DNA from: Streptomyces liliifuscus
Lineage (GTDB): Bacteria > Actinomycetota > Actinomycetes > Streptomycetales > Streptomycetaceae
Direction of reading: 5' to 3'
Length of the DNA stretch: 64,000 nucleotides
Assembly (NCBI RefSeq): GCF_016598615.1
Contig: NZ_CP066831.1
Coordinates: 1,798,001-1,862,000 of the forward strand
In this document: positions 1 to 8,204 of the stretch, piece after piece
Position numbering within the stretch: position 1 is the first letter of the stretch
How the letters are laid out: every line of letters begins with the position of its first letter
The notes under the pieces: generated by a model
Databases searched by the model: none
Seen by the model: only the letters and a program-made list of their open reading frames with translations
What the model was told of the DNA's origin: nothing
Made by a program: the position numbers and the translations under genes

Positions 1-878
1 GTGCCGTTGGTGGTCCAGCTCTGGCCCTGGCGGTTCTCGTCCGGCAGCGCGAGGGCGTCCTGCATCGTGTAGTAGGGGTTGCCGGCCGTGACGTCGAGCT
101 TCCTGGTCAGCTCGTCGTCCTCGACCGTGGGCCGGTCGTAGGAGATGCACGTCGTGACGAACTGGTCCGGCCGGGCGTACTCGCGCACGATGTCCGCCTG
201 CCAGGCGATGAACTCGGTGGTGAGCCTCGCCTGGAAGCGGCGCCACGCCAGGTCGTACTGCGGCTGGGCGTTGCCGTCGGGGGTCCACAGGTCCGCCCAG
301 GTGGACAGCCGATGGGACCAATAGACCAGTCCCCACTCGCGGTTGAGGGTCTCCACGTCGCCGTAGGTCTCGCGCAGCTGGTCGGTGAAACGCTGGAACA
401 CACCGTGGTTGTGGAAGAGTTCGAGACCGGGTTCGTTGTCGACCTGGAAGCCGATCACCGCCGGGTGCGCGGCATACCGGCCGACGACCTTGCGGATGAT
501 CCGCTCGGCGTGGAAGCGGAACGCCGGGTGCGTGTAGTCGACTTCCTGGCGGGCGCCCCAGGGAACGCGCTCGCCGGTGCGCCGTTCCGCCGCGATCTCG
601 GGGTACTGCCGTGCGAGCCACGGCGGCACGGCGTAGGTGGGCGTTCCCAGAATGACGCCTATCCCCCGCTCCCCCGCCCCGTCCAGGACGGGCTGGAGCC
701 AGTCGAGGTCGAAGCGGCCGTTCTCCGGTTCCCAGGTCGACCAGACGGACTCGCCGACCCGGATCACCGTGAAGCGGGCCTCCGCCATGAGGTCGAGGTC
801 GTCCTTGAGCCGCTCGTACGGCTGGTACTCGTGGTAGTAGGCGGCGCCGAACAGAACCCGGCCGGGCAGCTCGAACAT
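1..878 (-). CDS. GH42 beta-galactosidase, N-terminal part (gene continues off the left edge)
   Basis: Glycoside hydrolase family 42, retaining beta-galactosidase; releases galactose from oligosaccharides, probably in the cytoplasm because no signal peptide is seen. The 292 visible residues open with MFELPGRVLFGAAYYHEY, the GAxYYPE-like start of the family's barrel, and carry the acid/base glutamate in VDNEPGLE at about residue 149. The nucleophile and C-terminal half lie outside the window. An AAAGGAG site sits just before the ATG. It is the last gene of the binding protein-permease-permease operon and begins about 30 bp after the second permease, so it probably hydrolyses the imported galactoside. 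Confidence 0.9.
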   Translation of the reverse strand, partial: MFELPGRVLFGAAYYHEYQPYERLKDDLDLMAEARFTVIRVGESVWSTWEPENGRFDLDWLQPVLDGAGERGIGVILGTPTYAVPPWLARQYPEIAAERRTGERVPWGARQEVDYTHPAFRFHAERIIRKVVGRYAAHPAVIGFQVDNEPGLELFHNHGVFQRFTDQLRETYGDVETLNREWGLVYWSHRLSTWADLWTPDGNAQPQYDLAWRRFQARLTTEFIAWQADIVREYARPDQFVTTCISYDRPTVEDDELTRKLDVTAGNPYYTMQDALALPDENRQGQSWTTNG

Positions 879-907
879 GCTTCTCCTTTACGGGACATGA
901 GGGTGCG

Positions 908-1783
908 TCAGCCTTTGACGGCACCCGTGGAAAGGCCTTCGAGGAGCTGTTTGCGCAGCAGCACGAAGAGGGCGACGGCGGGCAGGACGGCCAGCACGGC
1001 ACCGGCCATCACCAGGTCGTACTGCCGCTGCTCCGAGACGAAGAGGGTCTGCAGGCCCAGCGGCAGCGTGTACTGCGAGCTGTCGGAGACCAGGACCAGC
1101 GGCCACAGGAAGCTGTTGTAGCTCTGCAGGAAGGTCCACACGGCGAGTGCGCCGAGCGAGGGGCGCAGCAGGGGCAGCACGATCCGCCGGAAGATGCCGA
1201 ACTCGCTCGCACCGTCGATGCGGGCGGCCTCCAGGACCGAGTCGGGGACGGACTGCACGATGTACTGCTGCATCATGAAGATCCCGAAGGCGGGCGCCAC
1301 CCACGGCACGATCAGCGCGAACCACGGGCTGCCGAGCCCGGTCTTGACCAGGATCACGAACAGCGGCACGAGGATCACCGCGAACGGGATGGACAGCGAG
1401 CTGAACATCACGCCGAACAGCAGCCTCTTGCCCGCGAACCGGAACTTGGCGAAGCCGTAGCCGGCCAGGGCGCAGACGAAGACCGACACGACGGTGGCGA
1501 CGACGGCGACCACTGTGCTCATCACGAACCAGCGCGCGAAGGGCTGATCCTCTATCAGCGCACGGTAGTTGTGCAGGGTGAAGGGATCCGGAACCAGCTT
1601 CGGCGGGTACGCGAAGATGTCGCCGCGCGGCTTGAACGACCCGCTCAGCGCCCACACGAGCGGGGCCAGGAAGGCGAGCAGCAGGAGGACCAGCGTCAGG
1701 TAGAGCAGGCCGCGGCGGGTCCTGGCGCCCGCGGAGGAGCGTACGGAAGCGCGTATGGAGGTGGCGGAAGTGGTCGCGCTCAT
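908..1783 (-). CDS. Sugar ABC transporter permease, MalG type
   Basis: Inner-membrane permease of a carbohydrate-uptake (CUT1) ABC importer, 291 residues. About six hydrophobic segments are visible, beginning near residue 25 (LLYLTLVLLLLAFLAPLVW). The cytoplasmic EAA loop that contacts the ATPase reads EAARIDGASEFGIFRRIVLP. The ATG overlaps the stop of the upstream permease (ATGA), which fixes the start and shows translational coupling. No ATPase gene is in the operon; such Streptomyces importers normally share the MsiK ATPase encoded elsewhere. The substrate is inferred to be a galactoside from the GH42 gene that follows. Confidence 0.93.
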   Translation of the reverse strand: MSATTSATSIRASVRSSAGARTRRGLLYLTLVLLLLAFLAPLVWALSGSFKPRGDIFAYPPKLVPDPFTLHNYRALIEDQPFARWFVMSTVVAVVATVVSVFVCALAGYGFAKFRFAGKRLLFGVMFSSLSIPFAVILVPLFVILVKTGLGSPWFALIVPWVAPAFGIFMMQQYIVQSVPDSVLEAARIDGASEFGIFRRIVLPLLRPSLGALAVWTFLQSYNSFLWPLVLVSDSSQYTLPLGLQTLFVSEQRQYDLVMAGAVLAVLPAVALFVLLRKQLLEGLSTGAVKG

Positions 1784-2721
1784 GAGGTCGCCCTCCCGAT
1801 GCCGAGCAGACGGTTGAAGAGCTGGCTGAGCCCGAAGACGAGGACGAACAGCACGACGGCCGCGGCGGCCGCGTACCCGAACTGCTGGCGCTGGAAGGCC
1901 GCCCGGTAGATGAACATCGTCACGGACAGGGTGCTTTCGGACGGTCCGCCGCCGGTCAGCAGATACGGCTCCTCGAAGATCTGCGCGGCGCCGATGAAGG
2001 AGGTGACTACCACGAAGGCGGTCACCGGCTTCAGCGCCGGGAGGGTGACGGTGGTGAAGGTGCGGATGCGTCCGGCGCCGTCGAGGGCCGCCGCCTCGTA
2101 CAACTCCTTCGGTACGGCCTGGAGCCCTGCGAGGAAGAACACGGTGAGGTAGCCGGTCCAGCGCCACAGCATCACGAGCCCGATGCTCACCTTGGCCAGG
2201 CCCGGATCGCCGAGCCAGTCGACGCCTCCGGTGCCGAACAGGGCCCGCAGGACGGAGTTCAGCAGTCCGAACTGCCGGTCGAAGATCAGCCCGAAGATGA
2301 GCGCCACGATGATCGGCGAGACGACGATCGGCACGAAGTAGGCGGTGCGCCACAGATCGCGCACCCGCAGGCCACGGGTGTTGAGGGCCTGCGCGATCAG
2401 CAGCGCCAGCGGCACGACCACGAAGACCGCGATCATCACGAACACGCCCGTGTTGCCCAGGGCCCGATGAAAGCTGACGTCGGTGGCGAGGAGCCGGTAG
2501 TTGCGCAGCCCCACCCAGTGCGGAGTACCGAGCCCCACCCACTCGGTGAGACTCAGCCAGAGCGACACCAGGACGGGCACCAGCATGAAGAGCACGTAGA
2601 GGACGTAGAAGGGGGCGATGAAGAGGTAGGGGGCGCGGGACTGCTTGAGACGGGGAGCGGTCCGGTTCGCGTGCGCGCGTTCGCGGGTAGTGCCGGCGGG
2701 GCCGGCGATGGCAGTGGTCAT
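1780..2721 (-). CDS. Sugar ABC transporter permease, MalF type
   Basis: Partner permease of the MalG-type protein, 313 residues from the ATG at 2721. That start is preferred over an upstream in-frame one because AGGAGAG lies eight bases before it. Six hydrophobic segments are visible, the first near residues 30-50 (YLFIAPFYVLYVLFMLVPVL), and the EAA loop reads EAAALDGAGRIRTFTTVTLP. It follows the binding-protein gene after a 129-bp gap holding a copy of an interspersed repeat, and overlaps the next permease by 4 bp. MalF-type permeases often have a large periplasmic loop; this one does not, as is usual in Streptomyces. Confidence 0.93.
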   Translation of the reverse strand: MTTAIAGPAGTTRERAHANRTAPRLKQSRAPYLFIAPFYVLYVLFMLVPVLVSLWLSLTEWVGLGTPHWVGLRNYRLLATDVSFHRALGNTGVFVMIAVFVVVPLALLIAQALNTRGLRVRDLWRTAYFVPIVVSPIIVALIFGLIFDRQFGLLNSVLRALFGTGGVDWLGDPGLAKVSIGLVMLWRWTGYLTVFFLAGLQAVPKELYEAAALDGAGRIRTFTTVTLPALKPVTAFVVVTSFIGAAQIFEEPYLLTGGGPSESTLSVTMFIYRAAFQRQQFGYAAAAAVVLFVLVFGLSQLFNRLLGIGRATS

Positions 2722-2780
2722 GGGCGGCTCTCCTGGCGTACGTGCCACACATCAGATGCGGTCCTGGGGCGCGCCCCGTC

Positions 2781-2821
2781 AGGGGCGCGGGAACTGCGCG
2801 ACCAGCCGCAGACGGCCCGCA
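2781..2821. repeat. Interspersed intergenic repeat, copy 1
   Basis: The stretch begins AGGGGCGCGGGAACTGCGCG and continues ACCAGCC then GACGGCCCGCAG. It closely matches copies at 16911-16955 and 57911-57958, all in the same orientation and all between genes near a gene end. I recognise the core as a sequence common between Streptomyces genes; its function is not known to me. Confidence 0.7.
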
Positions 2822-2850
2822 GTCTTCCAATGGCGCGTGCTCAAACGGCG

Positions 2851-4191
2851 CTAGCGCCCGGCCTGGTCTCGGAACTCCTCCGCGGTCCGCCGCAGAGCGC
2901 TCCGCGGACTGACGTCCCCGCGATAGGCCCGCAACAGATTCCCGGCGAGCACGTCGAAGAGAATCGACTGGTCGGGACTCGTGTGCTGCGGAGGCACATC
3001 CGGAAGCAGGTCCCGATAGAGACCGAACAGCCGCTGCCCGCCACAGAAGTCGTCCTTGAGACCTCTGAGTTGCCGGTCCTCGAACACGGACCGCCGCGTG
3101 GGCAGATAGCCCGTCTCGATGAACCGCCGGACCTGACCCTCGTGTGTGAGCCAGGTGTTGAGAAGGAAGTCCGTGGCGGCACGGGTGTTGGCCTTGTCCT
3201 TGATGACCCCGAAGCCGGTGCCACCGAGGGCCGCTGTCGTCCCGCCACCCTCGGCGAAGCGGGGCATCGCGCGGACCCGCCATTTCCCCTTCTGCTCGGG
3301 CACGTTGGGCACGAGACCGTAGCTCTTGTACCAGATGGCCATGGGCAGGCCGATGACCCTGCCCTGTTTGAGGGCGGTCTGCATCGCCGCGCCGTAGTAG
3401 TCGGAGATGTCGATGACGAAGCCGCTGCGCAGCCCCTCGCACAGGAAGCGCAGGACCTCCTCGGCCTCGGCCGAGTCGAGCACCAGCTTCTGGTCGGCGT
3501 CGAAGAAGGCGCCGCCGCGCTGGTAGAGCAGCATCTGGAAGGACTGCACGATCTGAGCCGTGTCGCTGCCGTTGGTGCTGACGACGCAGAGCGAGGCGTT
3601 GTGGTCCTTGTGCACGCGGGCGCCGAGTTCGGCGAACTCCTCCCAGGTCGGGGTGTCCTTCGCCAGCCCGTACTCCGTGAACAGGTCGTCGCGGTAGTAG
3701 TAGACGACCATGGGGGTGTCCGAGTCGAGGGCGTAGACCCGGCCGTCCTTGCTGTAGGGGGCGGTTCGGGCCGGCAGCAGGTCTTCCTTCAGTCCGGGCA
3801 CAGTGGCGATGTCGGGCGTGAAGTCGTGCAGCAGCCGCTCGGAGATGTCGCCGCGCAGCATGCGCGGGAAGCTGCCGATCTCGAAGCCCGCCATGTCCGG
3901 TGTGCCGCGTCCGGCGACGGCCTGGGCGAGCAGCTTGGTGACGATGTCGGCCGGTCCGGCGCGGGTGACCGTCAGGTGGTAGCGGAAGTCGGTGAGCCCG
4001 TCGGCCTCCGGGACGCCCTTGCGGAAGAAGGCCTCGTATCCCGGGTCGTGGGTCCACAGGGCGAGGTTCACGTCTCCGGAGGTGCGGGCGGTGGTGCTGT
4101 CACGGCCGCAGGCGGCGAGCGCGGCGGCCGTGCCCAGGCCTAGGGCGCCACGCAGCAGGGTGCGGCGCGGCAGGGGCGGTGGGGTGTACAC
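2851..4191 (-). CDS. Sugar ABC transporter substrate-binding lipoprotein
   Basis: Extracellular solute-binding protein of the CUT1 family, 446 residues, which captures the sugar for the two permeases downstream. The N-terminus has a twin-arginine motif (PRRTLLRG) followed by a hydrophobic stretch and the lipobox ALAAC, so it is probably Tat-exported and lipid-anchored. The GTG start at 4191 is chosen because TGAGGAG sits six bases upstream; the longer ATG reading has no ribosome site. It heads the transport operon just downstream of the LacI regulator on the same strand, with a 200-bp gap between them. Confidence 0.93.
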   Translation of the reverse strand: MYTPPPLPRRTLLRGALGLGTAAALAACGRDSTTARTSGDVNLALWTHDPGYEAFFRKGVPEADGLTDFRYHLTVTRAGPADIVTKLLAQAVAGRGTPDMAGFEIGSFPRMLRGDISERLLHDFTPDIATVPGLKEDLLPARTAPYSKDGRVYALDSDTPMVVYYYRDDLFTEYGLAKDTPTWEEFAELGARVHKDHNASLCVVSTNGSDTAQIVQSFQMLLYQRGGAFFDADQKLVLDSAEAEEVLRFLCEGLRSGFVIDISDYYGAAMQTALKQGRVIGLPMAIWYKSYGLVPNVPEQKGKWRVRAMPRFAEGGGTTAALGGTGFGVIKDKANTRAATDFLLNTWLTHEGQVRRFIETGYLPTRRSVFEDRQLRGLKDDFCGGQRLFGLYRDLLPDVPPQHTSPDQSILFDVLAGNLLRAYRGDVSPRSALRRTAEEFRDQAGR

Positions 4192-4333
4192 ACGTGACTC
4201 CTCACGTGGTGCGGCTACGGGGTGCGCGTACGACGGACGTCCCGGTCCGGGCACACGCGGGCAGGGCGGATCCGGCCGACGGCGAGGTCGGCCGTCCCGC
4301 CGACGGTTCGGCGGTTCGGGCGGATGGGGTCGA

Positions 4334-4405
4334 TCAGCGGGCGGGCGGTACGACGAGGTGGGTCAGCGGGCCTGGGGTCGCGACAAGGTCGGTCAGCGGG
4401 CCGGG
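4334..4405. repeat. Three degenerate ~30-bp tandem units across a stop codon
   Basis: TCAGCGGGC recurs at 4334, 4363 and 4393, about 29-30 bp apart, each followed by similar G-rich sequence and the pattern ACnAGGT. The rightmost unit contains the TGA stop of the lacI-type gene (reverse complement TCA at 4393-4395); the others lie just downstream of it. The array looks like slippage duplication of the gene's last codons. Confidence 0.6.
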
Positions 4406-5484
4406 AGATGCGATGGGTTCGGTCGGCCGGGGGGCGGTGCGGTGGAGTCGCGTACGGTCAACTCGACTGCCAGGTCTACGGGTTCGGCCGGATGGGGCCT
4501 GCCCTCGATCATGGCGACCAGGACGTCGACGGCGCGGGTCGCGATGGCGGCGAAGTCCTGGCGGACGGTGGTGAGCGGCGGGGAGAGATAGGGCGCGGCG
4601 GGGATGTCGTCGAAGCCGACCACGCTCACCTCGGCGGGTACGGCGCGTCCGGCCTCGGCGAAGGCGCGCAGCGCGCCGAGGGCCATGTCGTCGTTGGCGG
4701 CGAACACGGCGGTCAGGTCGGGGAGTCGGGCCAGCGATTGTCCGGCCGCGTAGCCCGAGGCCGGGGTCCAGTCGCCGTCCGCGGGCAGTGGTGGTTCGGG
4801 GGCTCCGGCGGCGGCCAGCGCCTCGCGCCAGCCGCGGAGCCGGTCTCGGGCGGTCCACCAGTCCTGTGGTCCGGGGATGTGCCAGACCGTGCGGTGTCCG
4901 AGCGCGAGCAGGTGCTGTGTGGCGATCCGTGCCGCGGAGACTCCGTCGGCTCGGACCACGGTGCTGGGCGCGTCGGCCAGGTGCACGCCCTCGCCCAGGC
5001 TCACCACCGGTACGTCCGCGCTCAGTCGCAGGGGCGTGCCGTCGTCGATGGGCTCCGACAGGACGATCCCGTCGACGCCCTGTTCCAGCAGGGATTCCAC
5101 GGCCGCCGCGATTCCGGCGCCGCCCTGGCCTTCCAGGGTGCTGGCCACGGCGAACGAGTAGCCCACCCGGTGCATGGCCCGCTCCAGGTCGATGAGCTGG
5201 GTCGACGGGCCGTAGAGCGCGCTGCCGAGCGAGACCACGCCGATCCGCCGGTACCTGCCCATCAGCAGGGCGCGCGCCGCGTTGTTCGGACGGTAGTCCA
5301 GTTCGCGGATGACGCCGAGTACGCGGTCGCGTACGTCGGCGCTGACGTGGGGCTCGCCGTTGACGACACGGGACACGGTCTTCTGGGAGACACCCGCGGC
5401 GCGGGCGACCTCCATCATCCCGGGGCCGCGCCGGCGGCGTCCGGGACCGCGGGAGGACGACGGCTCGGTGCCGGTGGTGGCCAT
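4393..5484 (-). CDS. LacI-family transcriptional regulator of the galactoside operon
   Basis: 363-residue repressor. The helix-turn-helix lies at about residues 22-67 (MMEVARAAGVSQKTVSRVVNG), followed by the hinge ANNAARALLMGRYRRIG-like region and a periplasmic-binding-protein-like sugar sensor ending with GFDDIPAAPYLSPPLTTVRQ. The ATG has GAGGAGGG at a good distance. It is the first gene of the leftward cluster and its promoter holds two palindromic operators (5519-5534, 5564-5577), so it probably represses itself and perhaps the transporter/GH42 genes by read-through. Residues 1-21 are basic and proline-rich. Confidence 0.93.
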   Translation of the reverse strand: MATTGTEPSSSRGPGRRRRGPGMMEVARAAGVSQKTVSRVVNGEPHVSADVRDRVLGVIRELDYRPNNAARALLMGRYRRIGVVSLGSALYGPSTQLIDLERAMHRVGYSFAVASTLEGQGGAGIAAAVESLLEQGVDGIVLSEPIDDGTPLRLSADVPVVSLGEGVHLADAPSTVVRADGVSAARIATQHLLALGHRTVWHIPGPQDWWTARDRLRGWREALAAAGAPEPPLPADGDWTPASGYAAGQSLARLPDLTAVFAANDDMALGALRAFAEAGRAVPAEVSVVGFDDIPAAPYLSPPLTTVRQDFAAIATRAVDVLVAMIEGRPHPAEPVDLAVELTVRDSTAPPPGRPNPSHLPAR

Positions 5485-5518
5485 GACCCTCCTCGTGCTC
5501 GTCCGGTGTTCGTCGACG

Positions 5519-5577
5519 TTGACTACGTAGTCAATCTCGCGCGTGATGATGCGAGGTGCGGGATGACTGCGTAGTCA
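5519..5577. promoter_or_regulatory. Paired LacI operators upstream of the 4393-5484 gene
   Basis: A perfect 16-bp palindrome TTGACTACGTAGTCAA lies at 5519-5534, and TGACTGCGTAGTCA, with one mismatched pair, at 5564-5577. Their centres are 44 bp apart, about four helical turns. The first lies 35 bp before the regulator's start codon and has the central CpG usual for LacI-family sites. No third copy was seen before the binding-protein gene. Confidence 0.75.
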
Positions 5578-5725
5578 GGCCAGTGTTCACAGCGGGTGCG
5601 CGCGAGTCAATACTCCGTGCGGAACCAGTGCCCCGGGGGCGGGAAGCGGGGTGGCCGAGGGCCGCGCCGTTCCTCTCGGGCGGCGCCGCACCCCGAACCC
5701 GACCCGGGCACATGGCCGTGGTGGG

Positions 5726-7051
5726 TCAGCCGCTGGCGATCAGCTCCTGCTGCGTGCTGCCCCGGGGCGTCTGTCGCGAGCTGCGCAGGGCGGCGATGCC
5801 GATGAAGACCATCGACGACAGGCCCGCGATCGCGAAGGCGGTGAAGCCCCAGTCCCCGTTTCCGGCGGCGAGCAACTGGCCGCCGAGCCAGGGGCCGAAC
5901 ACGGCGCCGAAGCGGCCCATGCCGGAGGTCCAGCCGACGGCGGTGGCGCGGTTGTCGGGGGTGGAGCGGATAGAGACCGTCGCGTAGATCATGGTCTGGG
6001 CGCTGTTGAGGAACACGCCGGTGAGGAAGACCACCGTGAACGTCACCGCGAGCGGCATGTGGACGCTGAGCAGGAAGACTCCGGCGGCGGTCAGCGCGAA
6101 CCAGACCGACGAGATGCGCGGCGCCCCGAACCGGTCGGCGGCCCGGCCCGCGACCAGCATGCCCACGATGCCACCGAGGTTGAAGAGGACGACGAAGGTG
6201 AGCGCGGAGCCCAGTTCGTAACCCTCGCTGCGCATCAGGGTGGGCAGCCAGGTGGCGACGCCGTAGACGAGGAGCAGTCCGCCGAAGGAGGCCAGCCAGT
6301 ACAGCAGGGTCTGGGTCCACTCGCCGGCGCGGAACAGGTTGACCAGGGAGTTCCAGCGGTCGGCGGGCGCCTTCCTCTCGACCGCGGCGGGCAGTTGGAC
6401 CTCGAAGCGGCCGGCCAGCTCGCGAGCCTCCTCGGTACGGCCCTTGGCGACCAGGAAACTCAGCGACTCGGGCATGAACCTGGCGAGCACCGGGACGAAG
6501 AGCAGCGGGGCCACACAGACCCAGAAGGCGGCGCGCCAGCCGAGGGGCTCCACGATCCACAGGGCCACGTACGCGGAGAGGATGCCGCCGGCGTGGTGGG
6601 CGGTCATCAGCATGCCGATGGTGAGCGCGGTGCGGCCGCGCGGGGCGTAGTCGGAGACCATGCTGATCGCGGTGGGGAGCAGTCCGCCGAGGCCGATGCC
6701 GGCGAGGGTGCGACCGAGGCCGAAGACCGCGACACTGCCCGACATCGCGCACAGGCCGGAGGCCAGCGAGAAGAGCGTGACGCAGGCGACCATCAGCTTC
6801 TTGCGGCCGATGCGGTCGGCGACCGTCCCCGCCGTCAGCGCGCCGACCAGCATGCCGAAGGTGGCGTAACTGCCCAGGTCACCGGCCCGGTCCGGGGTGA
6901 TGCCGAGGGCCTTCTCCGCCAGCATGTGCGGCAGCACCGAGCCGTAGATGAACATGTCGAGGCCATCGAAGAGCACGGCCAGCCAGCACAGACCGACGGC
7001 CAACGCCGCCAGTTTGCCGCCACGGGCGGACAGGGCGAAGGAGGAGGACAT
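5726..7051 (-). CDS. MFS transporter, aromatic acid:H+ symporter type
   Basis: 441-residue, 12-helix major facilitator of the AAHS family (PcaK, BenK, GalT relatives), importing aromatic acids by proton symport. The family signature near helix 1 reads DGLDMFIYGSVLPHM (about residues 29-43), the loop 2-3 motif reads AGTVADRIGRKK, and the equivalent loop 8-9 motif reads AGRAADRFGAPR. It is the last gene of the ring-cleavage cluster, with its own 190-bp upstream gap holding GntR-type operators (7176-7197), so it is probably co-induced with the enzymes. The exact aromatic acid cannot be read from sequence; gallate or protocatechuate fits the neighbours. Confidence 0.88.
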   Translation of the reverse strand: MSSSFALSARGGKLAALAVGLCWLAVLFDGLDMFIYGSVLPHMLAEKALGITPDRAGDLGSYATFGMLVGALTAGTVADRIGRKKLMVACVTLFSLASGLCAMSGSVAVFGLGRTLAGIGLGGLLPTAISMVSDYAPRGRTALTIGMLMTAHHAGGILSAYVALWIVEPLGWRAAFWVCVAPLLFVPVLARFMPESLSFLVAKGRTEEARELAGRFEVQLPAAVERKAPADRWNSLVNLFRAGEWTQTLLYWLASFGGLLLVYGVATWLPTLMRSEGYELGSALTFVVLFNLGGIVGMLVAGRAADRFGAPRISSVWFALTAAGVFLLSVHMPLAVTFTVVFLTGVFLNSAQTMIYATVSIRSTPDNRATAVGWTSGMGRFGAVFGPWLGGQLLAAGNGDWGFTAFAIAGLSSMVFIGIAALRSSRQTPRGSTQQELIASG

Positions 7052-7175
7052 CGTTGTTTCCTCTCGTCCAGGAGTCGTGTCCCTGGAGGGGATCGGGGAG
7101 GCGGGGAGCGCGCGACGCGAGCGGTTCGTGCGGCCGGCCCCGTGATGCGCATGACGCTAGAAATCCACTCCATGA

Positions 7176-7197
7176 ATGTCAACGTTTTTGTCAACAA
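7176..7197. promoter_or_regulatory. GntR-type operators upstream of the MFS gene
   Basis: TTGTCAACAA at 7188-7197 is identical to the core of the site before the gntR-type gene (11685-11694). A second, weaker half-related dyad ATGTCAACGT lies at 7176-7185, with starts 12 bp apart. TTGT-N2-ACAA is the kind of dyad bound by FCD-class GntR regulators. Confidence 0.65.
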
Positions 7198-7244
7198 TCT
7201 CAGGAACAATGAAGGCCCGCTGAGGGCCCGTGGGAGAGCCGGTG

Positions 7245-8195
7245 TCAGCCGACCGGCGGCGTGCCGTGGGTGTGGAAGGACTCGATGGTCTTCAGACCCC
7301 AGGCCTGACCCTTCTTCCGCTCCTCCTCGCTCCAGGTGATCAGCGGCCAGTCGGGCGCCAGGACGAGTCGCGTGAGCGGGTTGCACAGCTCGACGCGGTT
7401 GCCGCCGGGCTCGTAGACGTACAGGAAGAACGTCTGCTGGATGGCGTGCTTGTGCGGGCCCGTCTCGATGAACACGCCGGTGTCCAGGGCGAGATCGGCG
7501 GCCCGCAGGATGTCCTCACGGGTGTCCGTGGCGAACGCGATGTGGTGCAGGCGTCCGTTGGAACCGGTCCAGTCCTCGGTGTAGACGATGTCGTACGACT
7601 TGCTGCTGAAGGTCAGCCACTGGGCGGCGATCCTCCCGCTGTCGAGCCGGATCTGCTCGGTGGGGCGGGCGCCGAGCACCTCGTGTACGAAGGCTCCGTT
7701 GGGCTCGACATCGGCGGCGAGGAAGTTGACGTGGTCCAGGCGGCGTACGCCCACGCCGTGCCCCGGCTTGGCCTGCGGCTGGTTCTTGAGGCCGGGCTTC
7801 AGCTCGTCCGGCGCCTGGTACCACTCGCTCTCCCAGTAGAGGGCGAGTTCATGGCCGTCGGGGTCCGTGGTGACGTACAGCGGGCCGATGCCCGGCTCGT
7901 CCTCGACCCAGCGGCCGGGGCGGCCGGCGTTCTCGGTCTCCTTGACCCGGCGGTGGAGAGCCTCCTCGCTGGAGGCGCGCAGGGCGGTGCGGCGAATCCC
8001 CGACGTGGCGTGGGCGGTCAGGGTCACGCTGTGGTGCTCGTAGTCGTCCCAGGTCCGCAGGTATACGGAGTCTCCGGAACGGCCGTTCTCGGTCAGGCCG
8101 AGGTAGTCGGTGAAGAACCGGACGCTGGCGTCCAGGTCGGGGGTGAGCAGTTCGACGTGCCCGAGGTGGGCGATGTCGCCGAGCGGCGGGGCCAT
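7245..8195 (-). CDS. Extradiol ring-cleavage dioxygenase, type I (VOC fold)
   Basis: 316-residue two-domain vicinal-oxygen-chelate protein of the catechol 2,3-dioxygenase type; cleaves a catecholic ring next to the two hydroxyls using Fe(II). Probable metal ligands are His in RRLDHVNF, His in RLHHIAF and Glu in GGNRVELCNP. A GAGG ribosome site overlaps the TGA of the upstream tautomerase gene (9-bp gap), so translation is coupled. Its neighbours encode the lower gallate/protocatechuate-4,5 pathway, whose known cleavage enzymes belong to the unrelated LigB class. Either this protein replaces that enzyme or the cluster takes a different substrate. Confidence 0.85.
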   Translation of the reverse strand: MAPPLGDIAHLGHVELLTPDLDASVRFFTDYLGLTENGRSGDSVYLRTWDDYEHHSVTLTAHATSGIRRTALRASSEEALHRRVKETENAGRPGRWVEDEPGIGPLYVTTDPDGHELALYWESEWYQAPDELKPGLKNQPQAKPGHGVGVRRLDHVNFLAADVEPNGAFVHEVLGARPTEQIRLDSGRIAAQWLTFSSKSYDIVYTEDWTGSNGRLHHIAFATDTREDILRAADLALDTGVFIETGPHKHAIQQTFFLYVYEPGGNRVELCNPLTRLVLAPDWPLITWSEEERKKGQAWGLKTIESFHTHGTPPVG

Positions 8196-8204
8196 GGGGC
8201 CTCC

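Noticed and set aside
908..4057. 1049-residue minus-strand ORF
   Set aside because: Only its last 291 residues are a real permease; the rest is a shadow of the other permease and the binding-protein gene in another frame.
2467..4143. 558-residue plus-strand ORF
   Set aside because: Antisense to permease and binding-protein genes; no domain.
5651..7339. 562-residue plus-strand ORF, Gly/Glu-rich
   Set aside because: Antisense to the MFS gene, composition of a frame shadow.
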